NCBI GenBank assembly: GCA_001875345.1
Contig: MIZA01000006.1
Location: 1 to 34,349, forward strand
Length of the DNA stretch: 34,349 nt
Direction of reading: 5' to 3'
From: Marine Group III euryarchaeote CG-Epi1
Lineage (GTDB): Archaea; Thermoplasmatota; Poseidoniia; MGIII; CG-Epi1
Below, one piece after another: positions 1-6,439 of this stretch (within the stretch, counting starts at the first letter, position 1; each line of letters starts with the position of its first letter). Under the pieces are notes generated by a model. The model made no database searches. It was given only the letters and a program-made list of their open reading frames with translations, and was not told the origin of the DNA. Made by a program: the position numbers and the translations under genes.

Positions 1-1
1 A

Positions 2-1081
2 TTGGATTTGGAAATATTTTCGGTTGATGTTGCTCTAAATATTACAGAACTTTCTGATGAAGAATTACACGCGTTACCAACTATGTATGTTGATGGTACG
101 CATCATGGAAACGAGGGAATGTCTGCTGAAGCATCTTTCCTTTTCTTACAGGATGTCCTACAAAGATCTGCAGCCGACCCTTCTTACTTAGAGGGTAAAA
201 GATTGGTTGTTACTCCATCTGTTAATCCTGATGGATATGTTTTAGACTGTCGAAGTAATTGGAATGGTGTCGATCTAAATCGAAATTATCCCTACATGTG
301 GGGAATGTATGGAACAAGTGATACTCCAAACTTTTGCCCAGTGTCTGGAACGTACAGAGGTGCTAGTGAAGGAAGTGAAATTGAAACTCAAGTGAATATG
401 GAATTTATGCGAAACATGAATTTATATGTTTATTTTTCAGCACATACTGGCTCAAACGACATTGTATTGCCTTGGAAAATTACGGGTGAATTTGCAGTTC
501 CAATTGCAGATTGGGAATTGTATGAATATTTCTTAAATGAATCTGCAAATGTTTCTGGCCTTACATACAGAGATCCAGGAGGTGCTGGTGAATCTATTGC
601 ATGGGGATACGGTGCTAGAGCGGCACTAAGCCTCATAGTTGAAGTTGATGATATGCAATGGTCTCCTTTAGTGTCTACAACTATTCGAGGTGCCTTGAGT
701 AATGAATTACTAATGTATGATTTAGCATGGGAAAACCTAGAACTGGTAGGAGGGCATTTACAAATTATTGATGAAACTTACAATTCAGTCACGTTACAAA
801 ATATTGGTTGGGGGGCTGCTTACAATGTAACTGCTGGAAATGAGATAGTTGAAAAGGTTGAAAGAAATCAAATAATTACAATATCTAAAAATTCTAACTT
901 CTTACAATATAATAGGCTGATTCATGAAGGTGAAGAAGCAGATTTAACTCTAATTAGCATGAATCTGACTTCAATGCAAAATCCCGAAAATGGAGACACG
1001 CCATCAATCGGTTTTATTTCGGCCAGTCTAACTTTACTAGCAATAGCAACCTCGAGGAAGAGAAATGACTATAATAATTGA
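2..1081 (+). CDS. M14 zinc carboxypeptidase, 5'-partial, C-terminally anchored
   Basis: The open frame runs in from the window edge, so the true start and signal peptide are missing; residue numbers count from base 2. It is a metallocarboxypeptidase of the M14 family, which removes C-terminal residues from peptides outside the cell. Zinc ligands are visible as HGNE (H35, E38) and the His of FSAHTG (H148). NPDGY (75-79) and the VDLNRNY segment (about 90-96) supply the substrate-binding Asn/Arg, and the Glu of LIVEVDD (E214) fits the catalytic base. After a beta-rich domain the protein ends with a hydrophobic stretch (about 337-352) and a basic SRKR tail, like archaeal sorting-type membrane anchors. 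It overlaps the next gene by 17 bases. Family assignment is firm; the substrate is unknown. Confidence 0.9.
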   Translation: MDLEIFSVDVALNITELSDEELHALPTMYVDGTHHGNEGMSAEASFLFLQDVLQRSAADPSYLEGKRLVVTPSVNPDGYVLDCRSNWNGVDLNRNYPYMWGMYGTSDTPNFCPVSGTYRGASEGSEIETQVNMEFMRNMNLYVYFSAHTGSNDIVLPWKITGEFAVPIADWELYEYFLNESANVSGLTYRDPGGAGESIAWGYGARAALSLIVEVDDMQWSPLVSTTIRGALSNELLMYDLAWENLELVGGHLQIIDETYNSVTLQNIGWGAAYNVTAGNEIVEKVERNQIITISKNSNFLQYNRLIHEGEEADLTLISMNLTSMQNPENGDTPSIGFISASLTLLAIATSRKRNDYNN

Positions 1082-1838
1082 GAATAACGAAAACATAAGA
1101 ACTATAATCTTAAACAGGCCTGAAAAATTAAATTCAGTAAATTTGAAAATGGCTACAGAATTAAATCAAGCTGTAAATAATGCAGCTAACGATAAATCTG
1201 TCCAATGCTTAGTAATTACAGGGAATGGAAGGGCTTTTTCTTCAGGTGGAGATGTTAATGAAATGGGAGAACATCTACCTAAAGCTGGTGACTTATTTTA
1301 TGACTTAACCGAGCAAATACATTCGATATTTTCTACAATCTTAAGAATGGAAAAACCTGTCATTAACTCACTGAATGGAGTTGTCGCTGGTGGATCTTTA
1401 GGATTTGCTTTAGCTGGCGATTACCGAATCGCTTCAGAATCTGCAAAAATCTTGAGTGCACATTTCAAGAGAGGTTTTGTACCTGCTGGAGGTGCTACGT
1501 ATATTCTTCCAAGATTAATTGGACTTGGAAAAACTCAAGCTCTCTTTTTTGGTGGTAAGACTCTAAACTCTGAAGAGATGCTAGAATGGGGATTAGTGCA
1601 TGAAGTTGTTAGTGATGGGGAACTCAAACAAAGAACTATGGAAATGGCGAAGGAAATTGCAGCAGGACCAAAAACGGCTCTTGCTGAAACTAAAAAACTT
1701 CTACTTGAATCTGAACGGCTATCATTAGATGAAGAACTTAGAAGAGAGCGTGAGAAGAACCGAAATAGTGGAAACAGTGGAGATGCTGTGGAAGGAATCA
1801 AAGCATTTTTAGAAAAAAGAGAACCTAAATTCGAATAA
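1065..1838 (+). CDS. enoyl-CoA hydratase/isomerase (crotonase) family protein
   Basis: 257 residues, the normal length for a single-domain crotonase. The CoA-binding and oxyanion-hole segments are clear: GRAFSSGGDV (55-64) and NGVVAGGSLGFALAGDYRIA (104-123), followed by the usual FVPAGGATYILPR region and the GLVHEVV segment. Family members bind acyl-CoA thioesters and catalyse hydration, isomerisation, hydrolysis or decarboxylation. Aligning by eye to rat crotonase, the two catalytic glutamates (E144 and E164) fall on His133 and Ala159, so a classical hydratase is doubtful. The ATG at 1065 overlaps the end of the peptidase gene, and the flavin reductase-like gene starts one base after this stop, so translation is probably coupled. 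Fold certain, reaction unknown. Confidence 0.88.
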   Translation: MTIIIENNENIRTIILNRPEKLNSVNLKMATELNQAVNNAANDKSVQCLVITGNGRAFSSGGDVNEMGEHLPKAGDLFYDLTEQIHSIFSTILRMEKPVINSLNGVVAGGSLGFALAGDYRIASESAKILSAHFKRGFVPAGGATYILPRLIGLGKTQALFFGGKTLNSEEMLEWGLVHEVVSDGELKQRTMEMAKEIAAGPKTALAETKKLLLESERLSLDEELRREREKNRNSGNSGDAVEGIKAFLEKREPKFE

Positions 1839-1839
1839 T

Positions 1840-2439
1840 ATGGAAATAAAAATCGCAAATACTGAACTAAAAGAAATAACTAGTATATTTTATCGAATAT
1901 TAATTCCCAGACCTATTGCTTGGGTTTCAACTATCTCCAAAGAAGGGATAGATAATTTGGCTCCGTTTTCGTTCTATGGTGGTGTAACTGCAAACCCGCC
2001 AATAGTATCGCTAGGAATAGGAAAGAGAAAAGGAAAACACAAAGATACTGCTCAGAACTTACTCGATACAAAAGAATGTGTCATTCATTTGACCAATGTT
2101 GAACTATCTGAAAAAATGGTTATGACGTCAGCTGACTTACCTCCTGAAGAGGATGAGTTTGAGATGGCTGGAATAAGTAAATTGAGATCAACAGATGTAA
2201 AACCTTCAAGAATAAAAGAAGCTCACATAGCTATGGAAGGGAAATTATATCGCCATATAGAAGTTGGAAACACACCTGGTGATATGATTTTAGTAGAAAT
2301 TGTTAGAATTCACATTGATGATTCTATCTTAGATGAGAATGGTAAACCTGATGTTTCAAAAATCGACCCTCTTGCCAGATTAGGCGGAAGAAAGTATGCT
2401 TCATTGAATGAAGCATGGGATATAATTCGTCCAAACTAG
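1840..2439 (+). CDS. flavin reductase-like, FMN-binding split-barrel protein
   Basis: 199 residues matching the flavoredoxin/flavin reductase-like domain. The N-terminal motif PRPIAWVSTISKEG and the following NLAPFSFYGGVTANPP are the usual FMN-contacting strands, and the segment continues into a typical TAQNLL...CVIHLTN helix and strand. Members bind FMN non-covalently and transfer electrons from NAD(P)H or act as flavoproteins in redox chains; the partner here is not evident. It starts one base after the crotonase gene stop and probably shares its transcript. It ends just before an oppositely oriented tRNA. Fold confident, substrate unassigned. Confidence 0.85.
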   Translation: MEIKIANTELKEITSIFYRILIPRPIAWVSTISKEGIDNLAPFSFYGGVTANPPIVSLGIGKRKGKHKDTAQNLLDTKECVIHLTNVELSEKMVMTSADLPPEEDEFEMAGISKLRSTDVKPSRIKEAHIAMEGKLYRHIEVGNTPGDMILVEIVRIHIDDSILDENGKPDVSKIDPLARLGGRKYASLNEAWDIIRPN

Positions 2440-2440
2440 A

Positions 2441-2516
2441 TGGCGGGCTCGGGGGGATTTGAACCCCCGGATCTGGGTTCGAAGCCCAGCATGTTTCCAA
2501 GCTACATCACGAGCCC
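2441..2516 (-). tRNA. trnR-TCG: tRNA-Arg (anticodon UCG)
   Basis: Reading the minus strand from 2516 gives a complete cloverleaf. The acceptor arm GGGCTCG pairs with CGAGCCC. A 4-bp D stem ATGT/ACAT carries A14, GG and A21. The anticodon stem CTGGG/CCCAG has loop CTTCGAA, giving anticodon TCG. The T arm is GGGGG-TTCAAAT-CCCCC. The discriminator is G and the CCA end is encoded (2441-2443). It should read CGA and, by wobble, other CGN arginine codons. All stems pair without mismatches. Confidence 0.95.
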
Positions 2517-2574
2517 TAATAATTTCTAGTTGATTGGGTTGCACTTATGCTTAACGGTATTGTGATAAAATTTG

Positions 2575-2602
2575 TTAAACGTTTAAATTATAATAATTAT
2601 TA
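2575..2602. repeat. two adjacent A/T palindromes in the intergenic gap
   Basis: In the AT-rich gap between tRNA-Arg and the small membrane protein gene lie two perfect 12-base palindromes: TTAAACGTTTAA at 2575-2586 and TAATAATTATTA at 2591-2602. The rest of the gap (2517-2631) holds no open reading frame. They could help end the minus-strand transcript arriving from 2632, or act in the tRNA promoter. In such AT-rich DNA chance is also possible. Confidence 0.4.
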
Positions 2603-2620
2603 CTATATTTTATAAATTAG

Positions 2621-2631
2621 TAAAAAATTTA
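2621..2631 (-). terminator. oligo-T termination site after the minus-strand unit
   Basis: Directly after the stop of the small membrane protein gene the minus strand carries a run of six T inside an A/T-only stretch. Archaeal RNA polymerase commonly stops at oligo-T tracts without a hairpin. The location before tRNA-Arg fits a terminator; no hairpin is needed or seen. Confidence 0.4.
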
Positions 2632-2868
2632 TTATTTAATTACAAAAATTGAAGCAATATTCGATAGCATCCATGAGGAGGCTGCCATTAGTTGAAGCCA
2701 ATCGCCAGTAGAACTTATTCCGTAAACGAATACACTAATTATCCAACAAAGGCTAGCGAGCGTCTGTCCTATCCATTCAAAGCTCATCATTTTACTGACG
2801 CGAGTCTCTACTGGACTCGAAGATACATTCAACCTTTCTAATGATTGATTATCGTCGCCAGTTAGCAT
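2632..2868 (-). CDS. small two-helix membrane protein, unknown function
   Basis: About 78 residues from the ATG at 2868, which overlaps the stop of the upstream FAD oxidoreductase gene by seven bases; a longer TTG start at 2892 is possible but less likely. The N-terminal 30 residues are polar. Two hydrophobic segments follow (WIGQTLASLCWIISVFVYGI and WLQLMAASSWMLSNIASIFV), giving a helical hairpin in the membrane. Its overlap with the oxidoreductase suggests coupled translation and perhaps a membrane partner for it. I recognise no family. Confidence 0.6.
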   Translation of the reverse strand: MLTGDDNQSLERLNVSSSPVETRVSKMMSFEWIGQTLASLCWIISVFVYGISSTGDWLQLMAASSWMLSNIASIFVIK

Positions 2869-4034
2869 GTCAAACACTCCTGACCACAGCAAGATAAATC
2901 GTCAAGATACATTCCCCAACCTTTGTAAGTTTCAATAAACTCTTCAGTAGGGAGGTCGAAAGATGATGCAATCGCTTCGGCTACTATAGCAAAGCGCTGA
3001 CGATATTTGTATATGAAGCAAAAATCATGATCATCATGCCGAACTGACGGGCCACACAGGAATATTCCCGGAGTAACAGTAGATTCATCACGCTCACTAA
3101 GTAAAGGAAAACCATCTTCCCTCTTATCAAATAAATGAGAAACAAAATTATGGCTGCCTTGGAATCCGCTAGCTAATAATGGCTGTGTTTGTGATTTGAA
3201 GATTTGCCCTTCAACTGTTTTAACATTGTAAGTTCCATCGATGAGAGTTACGGAAATGATTGGGCTCTGAGGAAATAATTCTACATTATCACCAAATGCA
3301 GTATCCCTCATACGCTCATAAGAAAATGTAGATAACGAAACACTAGGGTCTGAACTATCTTCATCCCAAGGATTATCTTTATCAAAAACAACTACTTTTT
3401 TACCACTTTTAGCAAGATGGTATGCGGCATCTACTCCACTTTCATAACCTCCAATTACAATTATATTGTCGCCGTCAAAATTACTGTAGTTGGAAACTGT
3501 AGAAGTGTGACGGCATAATTCAGATCCTACAAATCCATCTAAGCGAGGATATTGGAATTCACCACCTGCCCAAATAAGATTTTTAGCCAACAAAGTACCA
3601 TCACCGCACTCAAGATTAAATGTATTTTTTTCCTTGAAAATCTTTTTTACATTAGTATTTTGAAGGATAGGGAGATCAAAATACTTAGCGATATCAAGCA
3701 AATGTGCCGCAAATTCCTTACCATTAGGATGCTCAACTTTCATGCTAAATGCAGGTGAAACACCAATAGCGATTGAATTCAAATCAAGCATTCCTATTGA
3801 ATTGCTGGGAAATGAAGGCGTAATAAATCTAGTTTCGTCGGGCCATGATGTAAAGGATGAACCAACAGAATCACGGTCTACAATTAAAAAATTTTCAACA
3901 CCTGAATGCTGAAGTGCAATGCCAACGCCGATGCCTGCCGCACCTGCTCCAACAATAATAGTATCGAATTCTTCTGAAAGATCTATCAAAGTAACATCTT
4001 CATTATCTGAACTATCCTTAGTACCGCTCGCCAT
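2862..4034 (-). CDS. FAD-dependent pyridine nucleotide-disulfide-type oxidoreductase with Cys-rich tail
   Basis: 390 residues. Residues 24-53 form an FAD-binding Rossmann unit (TIIVGAGAAGIGVGIALQ, ending in the acidic IVDRD). A second, NAD(P)-binding Rossmann unit lies near 190-220 (NIIVIGGYESGVDAAYHL, then VVVFDKD). A conserved-looking GIFLCGPSVRHDDHDFCFIY segment precedes the C-terminus. The layout resembles thioredoxin reductase-like/YpdA and flavin-monooxygenase-like enzymes. There is no CxxC in the usual thioredoxin reductase position; instead the protein ends in SCCGQECLTC, with four cysteines at 382, 383, 387 and 390 that could form a redox or metal site. It probably has its own promoter (TATA at 4052-4060) and overlaps the next gene. 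Substrate unknown. Confidence 0.85.
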   Translation of the reverse strand: MASGTKDSSDNEDVTLIDLSEEFDTIIVGAGAAGIGVGIALQHSGVENFLIVDRDSVGSSFTSWPDETRFITPSFPSNSIGMLDLNSIAIGVSPAFSMKVEHPNGKEFAAHLLDIAKYFDLPILQNTNVKKIFKEKNTFNLECGDGTLLAKNLIWAGGEFQYPRLDGFVGSELCRHTSTVSNYSNFDGDNIIVIGGYESGVDAAYHLAKSGKKVVVFDKDNPWDEDSSDPSVSLSTFSYERMRDTAFGDNVELFPQSPIISVTLIDGTYNVKTVEGQIFKSQTQPLLASGFQGSHNFVSHLFDKREDGFPLLSERDESTVTPGIFLCGPSVRHDDHDFCFIYKYRQRFAIVAEAIASSFDLPTEEFIETYKGWGMYLDDLSCCGQECLTC

Positions 4035-4051
4035 ATCCTGCCGTCTACTGG

Positions 4052-4060
4052 TAATATAAA
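4052..4060 (-). promoter_or_regulatory. TATA box of the FAD oxidoreductase gene
   Basis: On the minus strand TTTATATTA lies centred about 22 bases before the ATG at 4034. With the usual archaeal distance of about 25 bases from TATA to transcription start, the transcript would begin at or very near the start codon, so it is probably leaderless. Confidence 0.5.
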
Positions 4061-4086
4061 AAGATTATGATTCTATTAGGATTCTA

Positions 4087-4707
4087 TTATTTTAACTCAT
4101 CAATTAACTCAGATACATTAGATACTTCAATGATTGACAAAATTTTCTTTCTTGTTTCGCTATGAATACGTAAGTTTTCAGCCATAGTCTTTACACGCTC
4201 CCTTTCAAGATTAGCAAATCCTGAAAGTTGTCTTATTGATGATTCCATATTCAAAGCAATCTCCTCCGGTGTTTCACCTTCTATTCCTGATTTAGTCATA
4301 GAACTTTCTAACCTACCTCGCTTGAACAGCTGCCATGTGGAAATATTTTTAGTGTAGGCTTCAGTGAATGAAACTTCGTCCATATCAATTCCGATTACAT
4401 CTATTTCTTTAGAATCTGAAATTTTAATCGCAGTGCTGAATGAAGGTGGAGGTAATTTGACTCCTTTGTCTCCTACTATTTTACGCAGACTTAAACCATA
4501 AATTTCATCCCAACCAGACATATCATAAGGCTCTCCGTCCCATTCCCTAGTACCATTGATTTCTTCTGGTCCCATACCTAGTGCGACTAAGTCTGGATCG
4601 AATGAATCTATTTCTGTTTCAACAATCTTGGACTCAGAAACTAAACCTTTTACAGTGGATAAAATCCGGATTTCGACGTTTCCCAGATTAATGGTTTGTG
4701 GATTCAT
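4087..4707 (-). CDS. degenerate TraB/PrgY-like protein
   Basis: 206 soluble residues. By eye it follows the plan of the TraB/PrgY (GTPase-independent, Tiki-like) family: an opening strand and loop (RILSTVKGLVSESKIVETEI, then FDPDLVALGMGP, compare the family pattern with GTaHvs...PDvVaVEL), a middle VGDKGVKLPPPSFSTAI segment, an IDVIGIDMDEVSF strand, and a late LERERVKTMAENLR helix (family: EReryMaekL). The histidine and arginine expected in the family active-site segments appear to be missing, so it may be catalytically dead or specialised. It sits 24 bases downstream of the small zinc-finger gene and may share the ubiX transcript. The family link is remote and should be treated as a hypothesis. 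Confidence 0.6.
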   Translation of the reverse strand: MNPQTINLGNVEIRILSTVKGLVSESKIVETEIDSFDPDLVALGMGPEEINGTREWDGEPYDMSGWDEIYGLSLRKIVGDKGVKLPPPSFSTAIKISDSKEIDVIGIDMDEVSFTEAYTKNISTWQLFKRGRLESSMTKSGIEGETPEEIALNMESSIRQLSGFANLERERVKTMAENLRIHSETRKKILSIIEVSNVSELIDELK

Positions 4708-4731
4708 TATAAATTCTGAGAGAAGTGGGTA

Positions 4732-4851
4732 CTAAAAACTCAAAGGTTTGCAATTATGCCATTGAAAGCATGCTTTGCATAATATTTCTGAACACGTTTT
4801 ACAGTTACTTGTTGCTAAATTTCCACACTCTTTGCAATTACCTGCAATCAC
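4732..4851 (-). CDS. 39-residue B-box-like zinc-finger protein
   Basis: A short gene starting with GTG at 4851 and ending with TAG at 4732-4734. Its start overlaps the ubiX stop by four bases (GTGA), the classic geometry of translational coupling. The peptide has cysteines at 6, 9, 17, 20, 25, 28 and 34 and a histidine at 32: C-x2-C-x7-C-x2-C-x4-C-x2-C-x3-H-x-C. The regular CxxC pairs (CKEC, CKTC, CKAC) match the spacing of B-box or similar cross-brace zinc fingers able to hold two zinc ions. It lacks any other domain. A role in protein or nucleic acid contact is likely but unproven. It is too short for common gene callers. Confidence 0.72.
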   Translation of the reverse strand: MIAGNCKECGNLATSNCKTCSEILCKACFQWHNCKPLSF

Positions 4852-5414
4852 TCAGTTCCTTCCCAACGTGAAAAAATATCTGAGTCATAACCAAGTAAAT
4901 CAAGAACTCTGCCTACTATAAAATTTATATTATCATCGAGAGTTTTAGGTTTATTGTAAAATGCAGGTGAAGCGGGAACCATCAAAGCACCTGCTTTAGA
5001 TAATTTTAACATATTTTCAATGTAAATTGTGTTAAGTGGAGTTTCTCTAGGAACTAAAATTAAAGGTCGATTTTCCTTCAACATGACAAGTGCTGAACGC
5101 GTTACCAAATTATCAGAGATTCCTGCAGCTAATTTTCCTAATGTAGTGCCTGAGCAAGGAATTACTGCCATAGCCTTGGCTTTGAATGATCCTGATGATA
5201 TACTTGCAGCCAAATTTTTACTGTCATGAACTACGTCTGCTAAAGAAAGGACCTCCTTCCAACTTCTTCCATCTCCCTCATGTTTGTTAACCAAGGAAGC
5301 TGAATCACTGCATGTTAAGTGAATCTCTACATCAAATTCTTTTAGAATTTCTAAAAGGCGAATTCCGTAGGGAATTCCGGAAGCTCCAGTAATGCCCACT
5401 ACGATTCTATCCAT
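4848..5414 (-). CDS. ubiX: flavin prenyltransferase UbiX
   Basis: 188 residues, the usual UbiX/Pad1 length. UbiX joins dimethylallyl phosphate to FMN to make prenylated FMN, the cofactor of UbiD-family decarboxylases. The N-terminal flavin site GITGASGIPYGIRLLEIL is intact, as are the AVIPCSGTTLGKLAAGISDN segment and the phosphate/prenyl-binding end VPRETPLN followed by MLKLSKAGALMVPASPAFY. It is transcribed away from the mevalonate kinase-UbiD operon; a UbiD-type decarboxylase lies in that operon, so this enzyme very probably supplies its cofactor. The TATA box lies at 5437-5444, about 25 bases before the start, suggesting a leaderless transcript. Highly confident. Confidence 0.95.
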   Translation of the reverse strand: MDRIVVGITGASGIPYGIRLLEILKEFDVEIHLTCSDSASLVNKHEGDGRSWKEVLSLADVVHDSKNLAASISSGSFKAKAMAVIPCSGTTLGKLAAGISDNLVTRSALVMLKENRPLILVPRETPLNTIYIENMLKLSKAGALMVPASPAFYNKPKTLDDNINFIVGRVLDLLGYDSDIFSRWEGTE

Positions 5415-5436
5415 ACAGTTCCCCAGCTTGGGGATT

Positions 5437-5497
5437 CTTATAAGCTTTGGTTAACTGCCTAACGAGATTAACTGACGACAGTTAAGCGTATAAGTAC
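5437..5497. promoter_or_regulatory. divergent ubiX / mevalonate operon promoter with three GNTTAACTGNC sites
   Basis: The 101-base gap between ubiX and mevalonate kinase holds two outward TATA-like boxes, CTTATAAG at 5437-5444 for ubiX and CGTATAAGTA near 5487-5496 for the kinase, each about 25 bases from its start codon. Between them are three copies of an 11-mer: GGTTAACTGCC (5449-5459), GATTAACTGAC (5466-5476) and, inverted, GCTTAACTGTC (5477-5487). The last abuts the kinase TATA box, where a bound regulator could block or aid TFB/TBP. The operator role is inference; the motif copies are directly visible. Confidence 0.6.
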
Positions 5498-5515
5498 GTA
5501 TATTTCCATCGTATT

Positions 5516-6439
5516 ATGAAAAACCCTTTCACCGCACCTGGAAAAATTATTCTATTCGGTGAACATGCAGTAGTTTATGGCAAACCAGCAATCGCAATTC
5601 CTGTGAGTGGTATGAGAGCCAGCGCTTGGAGCGAGCCCGGTGAGGGAAAGCTAACCATAAACGCTTTAGACTTAAATGAGAAAATTGGACTAGAAAATAA
5701 GGCCAGTCAATTCAGTGTATTAGCTCAAGCATTATTGGCGAAAACTAAACAAAAGGAACCAAATTTAACAATAAATTTAACATCTAAGTTACCACAAGGT
5801 TCAGGAATGGGAAGTAGTGCAGCAACTTCAACTGCTGTGTGCAAAGCGTTATCCAATTATTTAGGAGTTGATTTGGAGCATAACCAAATCTCAGAGCTTG
5901 TTTTTGATGCTGAAAAAATTGTTCACGGAACTCCGAGTGGAATAGATAACACTGTAGTAGCTTATGAATCTCCAGTATATTTTGTCAAAGGTGAAGACCC
6001 TCTAACTTTTGACTCTGGCCGTAATTTTTACTTGGTAATTGGAGATACCGGAATTGAAGCCTCAACTAAAGAAACTGTGGGAAATGTAAGGAAGCTGTGG
6101 GAAAAAGAACCTAACTTAATGAATGGATATTTTGATGAAATTGCAAACGTCACCGAAGGTGGAAAGATGGCAATTGAAGAAGGAAATAAAGAAGCTGTAG
6201 GAGAGCTTATGAATAAGAATCACGAATTACTCAATAAAATTGGAGTGGGGCATCCTTTGCTAGAAAAACTAGTCGACCTTACTTTAGACGCTGGAGCACT
6301 AGGTGCAAAGCTAACTGGTGGGGGAGGTGGCGGAAATATGGTTGCTTTAGCAAATAACGCTGAAGAACAAGCTGAAATATGTGAAAAGATAACAGAAGCC
6401 GGATATAGGGCGTACCAGACTACGTTTGGTGAGGATTAA
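5516..6439 (+). CDS. mvk: mevalonate kinase
   Basis: 307 residues, typical of archaeal mevalonate kinase. It phosphorylates mevalonate at the 5-hydroxyl with ATP in the cytoplasm, the first committed step after HMG-CoA reductase. All GHMP kinase landmarks are present: PGKIILFGEHAVVYG (8-22), the glycine-serine ATP loop LPQGSGMGSSAATSTA (92-107), GTPSGID with the catalytic Asp144, and the C-terminal GAKLTGGGGGGNMVAL. It begins the operon with a probably leaderless transcript, and its TAA shares one base with the ATG of the next gene (TAATG). With the following two genes it makes up most of the archaeal route from mevalonate to isopentenyl phosphate. Confidence 0.96.
   Translation: MKNPFTAPGKIILFGEHAVVYGKPAIAIPVSGMRASAWSEPGEGKLTINALDLNEKIGLENKASQFSVLAQALLAKTKQKEPNLTINLTSKLPQGSGMGSSAATSTAVCKALSNYLGVDLEHNQISELVFDAEKIVHGTPSGIDNTVVAYESPVYFVKGEDPLTFDSGRNFYLVIGDTGIEASTKETVGNVRKLWEKEPNLMNGYFDEIANVTEGGKMAIEEGNKEAVGELMNKNHELLNKIGVGHPLLEKLVDLTLDAGALGAKLTGGGGGGNMVALANNAEEQAEICEKITEAGYRAYQTTFGED

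Noticed and set aside
1535-1858. 107-residue open frame antisense to the crotonase gene
   Set aside because: Ser/Phe/Leu-rich composition expected from the complement of an AT-rich gene; no family features.
2520-2631. Small RNA or replication origin in the A/T-rich gap
   Set aside because: Two short palindromes only; no repeated origin boxes, no Orc1/Cdc6 gene and no stable RNA fold seen.
4069-4089. Direct repeat GATTCTATTA twice, as a possible insertion scar
   Set aside because: Only ten A/T-rich bases with one base between copies; no element or second border nearby.
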